NCBI GenBank assembly: GCA_946624575.1
Contig: CAMOSH010000009.1
Coordinates: 1 to 46,392 of the forward strand
DNA length: 46,392 bases
Reading direction: 5' to 3'
DNA from: an uncultured Verrucomicrobiota bacterium
GTDB lineage: Bacteria > Verrucomicrobiota > Kiritimatiellia > RFP12 > UBA3636
Position 1 is the first letter of the stretch. Each line of letters opens with the position of its first letter. The notes below the pieces were generated by a model. That model was not told the DNA's origin. It saw nothing but the letters and a program-made list of their open reading frames with translations, and did not search any database. The position numbers and the translations under genes are program-made. This document shows positions 18,227-25,463 of the stretch, one piece after another.

Positions 18227-18266
18227 CCTTTCAACCTTTCAGCTTTTCAACTTTTCAACTTTTCAA
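18227..18266 (-). repeat. 8-bp tandem repeat array, five units
   Basis: Plus-strand units are CCTTTCAA, CCTTTCAG, CTTTTCAA, CTTTTCAA and CTTTTCAA; on the message strand they read TTGAAARG. The array lies between two pseudopilin genes, and its last unit forms the ribosome-binding AAAGG of the gene at 17401-18219. Related arrays are at 20505-20535 and 21554-21602. Confidence 0.9.
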
Positions 18267-18273
18267 CTGGCTC

Positions 18274-18771
18274 TCAGTACGTCTGCCAAGAGGCACCGGC
18301 GAGCGTCGGGAAAGAAATCACGGTCTCGTAGCAATCGGAGTCCTCCGCCTCCTCGACGCGGCTGACGTCGGCGACGTAAGGATGCCCCCATGGATCGAGG
18401 AACTGGCGGGTGCTCTCGTCGATGCGGTCCGGAGGCAGCTGCAGGAACGAAATCTTGCGGGAATTGTCGCCAAGAAGCGCCCCGATGTTGTTCTCGTCAA
18501 GCGCGGTTTCGCCATTGATGCCGTTGGGCCAGTCGTGATACGCGAGGAAATACGCGCGGAGCGCGGCGGCGATCTGCTGCGTCTCCGCCGTGGCGGTAGC
18601 GACGTATGCGCGCTGGCGAGCGGAAAACGCGGCCGACCCGACAAGCCCCATCAAAGTGGCGATTATGCCAACGACCGCCAGGATCTCAAGCAGCGTGAAG
18701 CCCCGGCGCGACGCAGCCGGAAATCCTCCGGACGCGCGTCCAGACTTTTTTTCAAAGTGCGACGATGTCAT
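18274..18771 (-). CDS. small pseudopilin, GspG-like
   Basis: A 165-residue protein, the shortest of the set and close to GspG major pseudopilin length. The leader ends SRRG, then FTLLEILAVVGIIATLMGLVG with Glu at +5. The spine contains TAETQQIAAALRAYFLAYHDWPNG. The head holds FLDPWGHPY, the Asp/Pro-Trp-Gly turn found near the calcium loop of GspG proteins. Its start overlaps the end of the upstream gene by 20 bases, so translation is probably coupled. It could be the major subunit; relative expression cannot be read from the sequence. Confidence 0.88.
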   Translation of the reverse strand: MTSSHFEKKSGRASGGFPAASRRGFTLLEILAVVGIIATLMGLVGSAAFSARQRAYVATATAETQQIAAALRAYFLAYHDWPNGINGETALDENNIGALLGDNSRKISFLQLPPDRIDESTRQFLDPWGHPYVADVSRVEEAEDSDCYETVISFPTLAGASWQTY

Positions 18772-19588
18772 CTTTCGTTTTTGACTCGGAGTCCTTGATT
18801 CCGTCGCGCCCGGTGGAATAGACGCGAAGGGAGGAAAATGCGCCGGACGGCCTGAGCGTCATGCGGAGCTTGACGCCGACGGGGGCGTCGCCGCCGTCGC
18901 TCCAGGCGACCTCGCCGACATCCACGGCGTTATACGGGCGACCGTCGAACGAGGAGCCCTTCGCCTCCACCGGCTCGATGGAGAACGATGCGTCAAAGCC
19001 GGTGCCGTTCGAGGAATCGCCATTGCCATTCCTGTAAAGGAACGACCTGCTGGAGGAACCTTTGGTCCATCTGCCGCTGGAATTGCGCTGAAGGGACGCC
19101 TCCTCGCGCTGCACCGAGGTGCCGAAGGAATAACGGATCCAGACGAACTCCCGGTCGGCGTTCGCCTCGTCGCGATGGCCGTCGTTCGGCTTGATGGCGA
19201 CAAATTCAAGCGAAGACCCCGAGATTTTGACGGGATCACTCTCGTTCGGGAAAAGCGCACGCATGTCGACGACCGAAGACAGATCGCGCGACAGTGCGCC
19301 GGCGACGCTGCGCAGCGCGGCCCCGCCGCTGGCACGACCGTAGCCGGCGTCCCAGGCGGACGACGCCTGAGTGAAAATCGAGCCAATCATCAGGACGACT
19401 ATCATCAGAATCGCGGTCGCGACCATGACTTCAAGAAGCGAGAATGCGGCACGCGCGGAGGACCTGGGTGGTGCGGCTTCCAGCCGCGCCACATCGCGCA
19501 ACGGCGAGGGCGCCGTCGCCACATCGCAAGACCGCCGCCCCTTTGGGGCGACGGGATGACGATGTTTTCGCAAAAGGTGGATTTTCAT
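18752..19588 (-). CDS. GspJ-like pseudopilin with long leader (Verru_Chthon cassette C-like)
   Basis: A 278-residue protein from ATG 19588; a GTG at 19603 is an alternative. The pilin helix AFSLLEVMVATAILMIVVLMIG begins only near residue 48, so the leader is 45-50 residues, far longer than normal. The residue before Phe is Ala rather than Gly; Glu at +5 is present. The following AGYGRASGGAALRSVAGALSRDLSS resembles GspJ and Verru_Chthon protein C, where a helix leads into a beta-rich head. The extra leader residues are encoded by a palindrome-rich insertion (19480-19555). The end overlaps the next gene by 20 bases. Confidence 0.82.
   Translation of the reverse strand: MKIHLLRKHRHPVAPKGRRSCDVATAPSPLRDVARLEAAPPRSSARAAFSLLEVMVATAILMIVVLMIGSIFTQASSAWDAGYGRASGGAALRSVAGALSRDLSSVVDMRALFPNESDPVKISGSSLEFVAIKPNDGHRDEANADREFVWIRYSFGTSVQREEASLQRNSSGRWTKGSSSRSFLYRNGNGDSSNGTGFDASFSIEPVEAKGSSFDGRPYNAVDVGEVAWSDGGDAPVGVKLRMTLRPSGAFSSLRVYSTGRDGIKDSESKTKDDIVAL
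19480..19555. repeat. palindrome cluster inside a pseudopilin leader
   Basis: Three short inverted repeats follow one another: GCGGCTTCCAGCCGC, then GGCGA with TCGCC around a GC core, then CGCCCCTTTGGGGCG. The motif GCCACATCGC recurs around them (19488-19498 and 19518-19527). The stretch encodes the unusual leader of the overlapping pseudopilin (RRSCDVATAPSPLRDVAR). It resembles REP-like or RPE-like insertions in composition and layout. Confidence 0.65.
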
Positions 19589-19622
19589 TTTGAAAAGGGG
19601 CACGGTCGGCCGTTGTCAGACG

Positions 19623-20480
19623 CTACGGCCTGTGAAGAAACGCGTATTCCTCGCTGAACACCGGATTTTCCACGTACGGCTGGGGAAACGCCTGTTCGGA
19701 GGAGACGACGGAAACGATGTAGCGACTCGGCAGGCGCATCGTCGAATTGTTGTTGGAATCCTCGTTGTTGTCGTCGTACGACACGGAGCCGTCTCCATTG
19801 TCGAGTATGGCGCGAACCGCAACGGCGTTGTTCCCGGAGGGGACTCCGGGAACATAGCCGCGCGAATCGCCGGAGGAGTCTGTTTCCTCTTCGGCTTCCC
19901 TCCAGCTGATCTGCCGAATCGCGCGCGCCTTGCGCTCGACCTTCACGATGCGTATCAGGAACTGGGGAGGAAGGACGAAATGGGCGCCGGTTTTCGGAAT
20001 GTCCGCGGCATCGCTTTCCCGACATACGAACTGTATCACTTCGTCGTTGTTGAACGCGCCCTTCACGGACGAGCGCGCTGATGCGTTGCCGCTGTCATCC
20101 CTCTCCATGGCGCATTCGCGAGCGCGAAGCGAAAAAGAGTCGTTCTTCGCGAATTCCTTGCAGTTGAACGGGCCGAGCTTGCTGTCGTAAAGATTGCTCT
20201 TCGGACTCTTGTCGCCGCCGCTGGCGACCTTCCACCACTCGTCAAAGTCCTCCCAGGTTTCCAGGTCGTCGATGGCCTTGACGTTGGCGGAAATCGATTC
20301 GAGGATGGCGGACGCGAACGCGGCCTGCGTGAGGTCGCTCCGAGAGTCCATGCTCTGGCGCAGGCCGACCGGAAAGAGCCCGAACACGGCGACGAGGCCG
20401 CCGCCGACTATGACGAGCGACATCATCACCTCGATAAGCGAGAAGCCTGACCGACGACTGATTGTGCGTAAGGAGCGCAT
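19623..20480 (-). CDS. GspI-like pseudopilin (Verru_Chthon cassette B-like)
   Basis: A 285-residue protein from ATG 20480 (MRSLRTISRRSG). The short basic leader ends in Gly, then FSLIEVMMSLVIVGGGLVAVF with Glu at +5. LFPVGLRQSMDSRSDLTQAAFASAILESI follows, the pattern of GspI/PilV minor pseudopilins and of Verru_Chthon cassette protein B. The head is rich in acidic residues and Asn (DDNNEDSNNN), suggesting calcium binding or flexible surface loops. It ends 19 bases before the GspJ-like gene, fitting the I-J-K order of type II secretion tip genes. Confidence 0.87.
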   Translation of the reverse strand: MRSLRTISRRSGFSLIEVMMSLVIVGGGLVAVFGLFPVGLRQSMDSRSDLTQAAFASAILESISANVKAIDDLETWEDFDEWWKVASGGDKSPKSNLYDSKLGPFNCKEFAKNDSFSLRARECAMERDDSGNASARSSVKGAFNNDEVIQFVCRESDAADIPKTGAHFVLPPQFLIRIVKVERKARAIRQISWREAEEETDSSGDSRGYVPGVPSGNNAVAVRAILDNGDGSVSYDDNNEDSNNNSTMRLPSRYIVSVVSSEQAFPQPYVENPVFSEEYAFLHRP

Positions 20481-20504
20481 TGTTGTTTTTGAAAAATGCC
20501 CTAG

Positions 20505-20535
20505 ATTCAACAATTCAACCTTCAAACCTTCAACC
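20505..20535 (-). repeat. degenerate TTGAA-type repeat array
   Basis: Between two pseudopilin genes, four imperfect units of ATTCAACC/TTCAAACC type lie on the plus strand (message strand GGTTGAA). It is a decayed relative of the cleaner 8-bp arrays at 18227-18266 and 21554-21602. Confidence 0.6.
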
Positions 20536-20538
20536 GAC

Positions 20539-21453
20539 CTACTCCTGGCCGGCGACGATGTCGTCGCGGGAATAGTCGATCTCCTTCTTCGCGCCGTTGA
20601 TCTCCTCCTCGACGACGCCGGTCTTTCCATCAGGGCCGTACGACCAGACCTTGAAAGTCTCGTACGGGGGGATCGACTGGTAGTGAAGGGAGTTTCCCCA
20701 GGCGTCGTAGACGGTGTAGATGCGGTTCGTGATTTCGGAAGCGCCTTCTCCTGTCGAATTTGCGCGGTACCGCACGTCGCGGGAGATGATACCCCAGTCC
20801 TCCACGCCAGAGTTGTCGAACTTGAGCTTGCCGCCGAGAATGGGGAGGATCCGGCGCACGGCCGCAAGATCGCGCTCCGTGTCGCCGGAGATTGCGCCGT
20901 CGACGAACTTGTTGTAGTTGACGTACTGGGACAAGGCGTTGCCCTTCGTGCGGGAGCCATTGCCATTCGCCTGGGCGGTGACGCCGGCGAACGTGTAGGG
21001 ATATCCGGAGAGGTCGTCTGAACCCGGAGCGTGCACGAACCCGTTGTAGCGCGGGAGGAAGAACGAGAGCAGGCCGAACGTGAACAGGCGCGTTTCGCGC
21101 CAGGCGACTTCCTTGCGCCTGTCCTTTGTACGTATGTTGCGCGCGAGGCCCTCGGACTCCGTATCGCCCATGCCGCCCACGGTGGCGTGTTCGAACTCGA
21201 ACGGCTGGGCCCCGCCCGGATAGAAACTCACGGGCGGGTATTTGCCGTAGATCGCCTTGAACTCCTCGCAGGCCGTGGCGACGCGCTCGACCTGGGCGCG
21301 CGTCTTCGAGATGTCGTTGTTGCGGCCGATCGCGCCGACCGTGCGCAGGGTCATGGCCGAGAGAATTACGATCACTAGCACGACCACGAGCATTTCGACG
21401 AGCGTGAAGCCGCGCGCGGCGGAGACTGATCTGGGCAAATTTGGGGCGTTCAT
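20539..21453 (-). CDS. pseudopilin, GspG-like (first pilin of the operon)
   Basis: A 304-residue protein. The leader ends SAARG, then FTLVEMLVVVLVIVILSAMTL with Glu at +5. The spine region has KTRAQVERVATACEEFKAIYGKYPP, close to GspG-type subunits where a helix leads to a YG-x-YP turn. The head contains VYDAWGNSLHY and KVWSYGPDGKTGVVEEE, the Trp-Gly-x-x-Tyr and SxGPDG loops that carry calcium ligands in GspG major pseudopilins. This is the best candidate for the major subunit, though about twice usual length because of an insert (residues ~70-200). It is the first gene after the GspF-like gene. Confidence 0.88.
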   Translation of the reverse strand: MNAPNLPRSVSAARGFTLVEMLVVVLVIVILSAMTLRTVGAIGRNNDISKTRAQVERVATACEEFKAIYGKYPPVSFYPGGAQPFEFEHATVGGMGDTESEGLARNIRTKDRRKEVAWRETRLFTFGLLSFFLPRYNGFVHAPGSDDLSGYPYTFAGVTAQANGNGSRTKGNALSQYVNYNKFVDGAISGDTERDLAAVRRILPILGGKLKFDNSGVEDWGIISRDVRYRANSTGEGASEITNRIYTVYDAWGNSLHYQSIPPYETFKVWSYGPDGKTGVVEEEINGAKKEIDYSRDDIVAGQE

Positions 21454-21553
21454 TGGAAATGAAAGTTTTTCAGACTGTTTTTACAGGATTTCACCAAGCA
21501 GAAGAGTTGAAAAACGAAAATTTGAAACTTGAAATCACTAATCCGCGATTAAA

Positions 21554-21602
21554 CCTTTCAACTTTTCAACCTTTCAACCTTTCAACTTTTCAACCTTTCA
21601 AC
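21554..21602 (-). repeat. 8-bp tandem repeat array, six units
   Basis: Six contiguous plus-strand units CYTTTCAA (CC, CT, CC, CC, CT, CC types) fill 21554-21601. On the message strand they read TTGAAAGG/TTGAAAAG. The array starts six bases after the stop of the GspF-like gene, about 100 bases before the first pseudopilin start. The rest of the 155-base gap is AT-richer than its surroundings and contains no gene. Confidence 0.92.
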
Positions 21603-21608
21603 GTGGGA

Positions 21609-22865
21609 CTACCCTGCCATCGAGCCGATGATCGCGGTGAGCGGCTGGAACATCGCGACGACGATCGTGCCGACGATCACGGCGAGCAAGACGATCATCA
21701 TGGGCTCGATGATCGACGTCATGGCGGACACGGCGTCGTCAACTTCGCCGTCGTACGTGTTGGCCACGCGGTTGAGCATGTCGGGAAGGGCGCCGGTTTC
21801 CTCGCCGACGTCCACCATCGAAACCACCATGGGCGGGAACTGACCGCTGGCTTCCATGGACGGAGTCATGTTGTCGCCCTCCTTCACCGCGTCGTGAATG
21901 CTCTGGTAGGCCTTGGCGATGATGGCGTTGCCAGAAGTGTCGCGCACGATGTCGAGAGCCTGGAGGACCGGAACGCCGCTCTGCATGAGGGTGCCGAGGG
22001 TGCGGGTGGTGCGGCCGATCGAGGACTTGCGAATCAGTGGACCGAAGCCCGGGGAATGCAGCTTGACGCGGTCGAAGAACAGCTGCCCGGCCGCGGTCTT
22101 GTTGAGCAGGCGGCAGAGCACGACCACGCAGACCACGGCGCCGGCGACCGGCACCATGTAGTTGGTGAAGTTGTGAGCGAGGTTCACGACGAACTGCGTG
22201 ATGGCCGGAAGCTTGGCGTTTTCGCCGAGCATGTCCTTGAAAAGCCCCTCGAACTTCGGAATGACCTTCACGAGAAGGACGCCGGTGAGCAGCAGGGCGA
22301 CCGCGAGAACCGCGATCGGGTAGGTCATGGCGGACTTGACCTTGCCCTTGATCTTCTGCTCCTTTTCTAGGAATTCGGCCAGGCGGGAAAGCGACTGCTC
22401 CAACGCGCCCGCAGCCTCGCCCGCCTTCGCCATGTTGATGTAAAGGTGGGAGAAGACCTTGGGGTACTGGGCGAGGGAATCAGAGAACGTGGCGCCGCTC
22501 TCGACCGACTCGCACATGCCCTGCAGGATGCGCCGCAGCGCCGGCGTGGCCGCCTGCTTGGCAAGGATGCGCAGGCCGCGCAGCAGCGGAAGGCCAGACT
22601 CGACGAGCGTCGCCAGCTGGCGCGTCAGGACCATCAGCTCCTTCGGCTTCACGCGCTTGCTCTGGAGGAACGACGGGAGCTTGAGCTCCAGGTTCATGCC
22701 GCCGCCCTTCTTCTTGCCGCCCTTCGCGCCTTGCGCGACGAGCTTGACGGGAACGAGGTTGTTCTGCTTGAGGACGAGCTCCGCCTCGGCCTGGTCGTTG
22801 GCTTCGACGAAGCCCGTCTGGTCCTTGCCGGAGGCGTTCTTGGCCAGATATTTGAATTTTTGCAT
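21609..22865 (-). CDS. GspF/PilC-type inner-membrane assembly protein
   Basis: The polytopic platform protein of type II secretion and type IV pilus machines, which links the cytoplasmic ATPase to the growing pseudopilus. A 418-residue protein, normal length. The N-terminus MQKFKYLAKNASGK with GFVEANDQAEAE is the usual family start. Two repeated T2SSF domains follow (around residues 90-210 and 285-410), each with a GLPLLRGLRIL or GVPVLQALDIV motif and a GEAAGALEQSL or GEETGALPDML motif. Three membrane segments lie near 190-215, 245-265 and 385-410. An upstream in-frame start at 23465 would run through the divergent promoter and is rejected. It is the first gene of the pseudopilin operon. Confidence 0.94.
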   Translation of the reverse strand: MQKFKYLAKNASGKDQTGFVEANDQAEAELVLKQNNLVPVKLVAQGAKGGKKKGGGMNLELKLPSFLQSKRVKPKELMVLTRQLATLVESGLPLLRGLRILAKQAATPALRRILQGMCESVESGATFSDSLAQYPKVFSHLYINMAKAGEAAGALEQSLSRLAEFLEKEQKIKGKVKSAMTYPIAVLAVALLLTGVLLVKVIPKFEGLFKDMLGENAKLPAITQFVVNLAHNFTNYMVPVAGAVVCVVVLCRLLNKTAAGQLFFDRVKLHSPGFGPLIRKSSIGRTTRTLGTLMQSGVPVLQALDIVRDTSGNAIIAKAYQSIHDAVKEGDNMTPSMEASGQFPPMVVSMVDVGEETGALPDMLNRVANTYDGEVDDAVSAMTSIIEPMMIVLLAVIVGTIVVAMFQPLTAIIGSMAG

Positions 22866-22922
22866 TGAAATCGGCCCCTGTGGGCGGGGTTTTGCTGGGT
22901 TTGTGCGCGGAATGCGGGGCAG

Positions 22923-22951
22923 ATTGTACACAAAACCCCCTTTTCGTGCAA
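22923..22951 (-). promoter_or_regulatory. sigma70-type promoter of the pseudopilin operon
   Basis: Minus strand: -35 TTGCAC (22946-22951), a 17-base spacer, -10 TACAAT (22923-22928) with a TG-rich extended -10. Transcription would start near 22916, leaving a ~50-base leader before the GspF-like gene. It is the strongest promoter match noted in the window. Confidence 0.65.
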
Positions 22952-22952
22952 C

Positions 22953-22981
22953 TTGCCCCGCCGCGCACGTTGTGCTAGCCT
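22953..22981 (+). promoter_or_regulatory. possible sigma70-type promoter of ettA
   Basis: Plus strand: -35 TTGCCC (22953-22958), a 17-base spacer, -10 TAGCCT (22976-22981). It sits back to back with the pseudopilin promoter, the two -35 boxes separated by one base. The -10 match is mediocre. Confidence 0.4.
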
Positions 22982-23030
22982 TGAACCCGTTCCACGCAAC
23001 ATCCACATTCTTGCCAAAAGATTCCAGCAA

Positions 23031-24701
23031 ATGGCCGGCGAATACGCGATCTCCCTGGTAAACGTCACAAAGCAGCACGGCGCCAAGACGGTGCTGGAGG
23101 ACGTAAATCTCTCGTTCTTCCACGGCGCCCACATCGGCGTTATCGGCGTCAACGGCTCCGGCAAGTCGTCGCTGCTCAGAATCCTCGCCCGCGAAGACCG
23201 CGAATTCATGGGGCAGTGCATCATTCCGGACTCCACCAAGATCGGCTATCTGCCCCAGGAGCCGCAGCTCGACCCGTCGAAGACTGTGGAGGAATGCGTC
23301 CGGGAGGGCGTCGCCGAGGCGCAGGCCAAACTGGAGCGCTACGACGAAATATGCGGGCTTCTCGGCGAAGTCACGGACGACGCGGAACTGGACCGGCTCA
23401 ACTCGGAGCTGGGCCGCCTGCAGGACGAAATCGACGAGCGCGGACTGTGGGAGCTCGACCACCACGTGGAGCTGGCGATGGAGTCGCTGCGGCTGCCGCC
23501 GGCCGACGCGCCCGTGGCGCCGCTCTCCGGCGGCGAACGCCGCCGCGTGGCGCTGGCGCGCCTTCTGCTCTCAAATCCCGACATCCTGCTGCTGGACGAG
23601 CCCACGAACCATCTCGACGCCGAATGCGTGGCCTGGCTGGAGGCGTACCTAAAGGCATTCAAGGGAACGCTGATCGTTGTCACGCACGACCGCTACTTCC
23701 TCTCCAACGTGACGGAGTGGATACTGGAGCTGGACGGCGGCCGCACCTATCCCTGGAAGGGCAACTACGAGGCGTGGCTGGAGCAGAAACAGGCGATGCT
23801 GGCCCGCCTGAAAAAGGAGAACGACTCGCGCCGCAAGCTGCTCGAAGGAGAACTGCAGTGGGTGCGCACGAATCCGTCGGGCCGGCACGCCAAGAGCCAG
23901 GCCCGCATCAAGCGCTACGAAGAGCTCGCCGCGCAGCAGGTGGACACGCGCGAGGAGGAGCTTCGCATCCGCATTCCGGCCGGCCCGCGCCTGGGCGACC
24001 TGGTGGTGCGCGCCCGCGACCTCAGGATGGGATTCGGGGACAAGCTTCTTTTCGAAAACCTGTCCTTCGACCTGCCGCGCGGCGGCATCGTCGGGGTGAT
24101 CGGCGGCAACGGCGCCGGCAAGACCACGCTCTTCAAGCTAATGACCGGCAAGGAAAAGCCACTGGGCGGCACGCTCGAAATCGGCCCCACCGTGGAAATA
24201 TCATACGTCGACCAGCTCCGCGACGCTCTCGATCCCGAACACACCGTCTACGAGGAAATCACCGGCGGCAACGAATACGTGGCCCTCGCCAAGAGCCTCA
24301 TGAACGGCCGCGCGTACTGCTCGCGCTTCAACTTCAAGGGCTCCGACCAGCAGAAAAAGGTCGGCACGCTCTCCGGCGGCGAACGCAACAGGGTGCACCT
24401 GGCGAAGCTGCTGCGCAGCGGCGGCAACCTGCTCCTGCTCGACGAGCCGACGAACGACCTGGACGTCGCGACGCTGCGCTCGCTCGAAGAGGGCCTGCAG
24501 GACTTCGGCGGCTGCGTGATGGTAGTGTCGCACGACCGCTACTTCCTGGACCGCGTCGCAACGCACATCCTCGCGTTCGAGGGAGACTCGAAGGTGACGT
24601 GGTTCGAAGGCTCCTGGAGCGAATACCACGAGGACCGCCGCAAGCGCTTCGGCGAAGCGGCGGACAAGCCGGCGCGCGTCCGCTTCAAGCCCGTTGGATA
24701 G
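23031..24701 (+). CDS. ettA: energy-dependent translational throttle protein (ABC-F ATPase)
   Basis: A 556-residue soluble ABC-F protein that binds the ribosomal E site and couples ATP level to the first peptide bond. The length matches EttA (about 555). Two ABC cassettes are present. The first has Walker A GVNGSGKSS near residue 45, signature PLSGGERRRVAL and Walker B ILLLDEPTNHLD. The linker has the GNYEAWLEQK and ELQWVRTNPSGRHAKSQARI features typical of the EttA subgroup. The second cassette has GGNGAGKTT, TLSGGERNRVHLA and LLLLDEPTNDLD. The start at ATG 23031 gives the family N-terminus. It overlaps the TTG alternative start of the next gene. Confidence 0.95.
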   Translation: MAGEYAISLVNVTKQHGAKTVLEDVNLSFFHGAHIGVIGVNGSGKSSLLRILAREDREFMGQCIIPDSTKIGYLPQEPQLDPSKTVEECVREGVAEAQAKLERYDEICGLLGEVTDDAELDRLNSELGRLQDEIDERGLWELDHHVELAMESLRLPPADAPVAPLSGGERRRVALARLLLSNPDILLLDEPTNHLDAECVAWLEAYLKAFKGTLIVVTHDRYFLSNVTEWILELDGGRTYPWKGNYEAWLEQKQAMLARLKKENDSRRKLLEGELQWVRTNPSGRHAKSQARIKRYEELAAQQVDTREEELRIRIPAGPRLGDLVVRARDLRMGFGDKLLFENLSFDLPRGGIVGVIGGNGAGKTTLFKLMTGKEKPLGGTLEIGPTVEISYVDQLRDALDPEHTVYEEITGGNEYVALAKSLMNGRAYCSRFNFKGSDQQKKVGTLSGGERNRVHLAKLLRSGGNLLLLDEPTNDLDVATLRSLEEGLQDFGGCVMVVSHDRYFLDRVATHILAFEGDSKVTWFEGSWSEYHEDRRKRFGEAADKPARVRFKPVG

Positions 24702-24714
24702 GATCGCGGAGACC

Positions 24715-25434
24715 ATGGCGGAACACGTGGCGAAAACGACGGCTTCGGAAAATCCGGGACCGTCAAGGATCGCGGAGGCCGCGCTTCTCTACGCGGGGCT
24801 GCCCGCGGTCCTGGCGTTCCTGCCAGGCTGGCTGGAGCGCAGGTGGGGAGTCGCCCGCATACCCTGGGTCGTGCCGACGCTTCTTGTGGCCGCCGGCGTG
24901 GCTTTCGCGGCGATGCGCCGCGCCGGGACGATGCGGCGCGGCGAGCTCTGGCAAGTTTCGGGCGTTTCGCGGCGCGACTGGGCCGCGATGCTCGCGCGCT
25001 TCGGCGCGGGGGCTTCGCTTCTCGCGGCGCTTCTGGCCGCGCTGAAGCCGGAGGCCCTGCTTTCCTTCCCGCGCGCCGCGCCGCGTTTCTGGCTTTTCGT
25101 CTGCGCGGCGTATCCCGCCCTGTCCGTGATTCCCCAGGGAATCCTCTACCGGGCGCTCTGGGAGAAGCGCTACGCGAAGGCGTTTCCGCCGCGCGCGTCG
25201 CTCGTGATCGGCGCGGCGCTCTTCGCCTGGGCGCACGTGGTTTTCCGCAACGTGCCCGCGTGCGCGTTCACGTTCGTCGGCGGACTCTTCTTCCTTTCGT
25301 CGTATCGCCGCACCGGCTCACTGCTCTTTTCCGCCGTCGAACACGCGCTCTACGGCGACTTCATCTTCACGATCGGCTGGGGGACGTTCTTCTACGAAGG
25401 GACCCAGGCCGCGCTCGCGACGGCGGCCGGCTGA
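24715..25434 (+). CDS. CPBP-family intramembrane protease-like protein with altered active site
   Basis: A 239-residue protein from ATG 24715, with GGAG three bases upstream; a TTG at 24694 overlapping ettA would add seven residues. Membrane segments lie roughly at residues 25-45, 50-68, 95-115, 125-142, 160-178, 182-200 and near the end. It follows the CPBP (Abi/Rce1-like) pattern: SVIPQGILYRALWEKRY, FAWAHVVFRN with its His, and SLLFSAVEHALYG. In active members the first motif has Glu before the ILYR-type residues. Here that position is Gly142 (codon GGA at 25138-25140), one base from GAA. It may therefore be inactive or non-proteolytic. Its partner is unknown. Confidence 0.78.
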   Translation: MAEHVAKTTASENPGPSRIAEAALLYAGLPAVLAFLPGWLERRWGVARIPWVVPTLLVAAGVAFAAMRRAGTMRRGELWQVSGVSRRDWAAMLARFGAGASLLAALLAALKPEALLSFPRAAPRFWLFVCAAYPALSVIPQGILYRALWEKRYAKAFPPRASLVIGAALFAWAHVVFRNVPACAFTFVGGLFFLSSYRRTGSLLFSAVEHALYGDFIFTIGWGTFFYEGTQAALATAAG

Positions 25435-25463
25435 CTCGACTGCTTCTTCCGAATCCAAACGAA

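Noticed and set aside
24843-25463. 207-residue N-terminal extension of UvrA
   Set aside because: The frame overlaps the CPBP gene, is Arg/Ala-rich without motifs, and UvrA proteins start just before the first ATPase domain.
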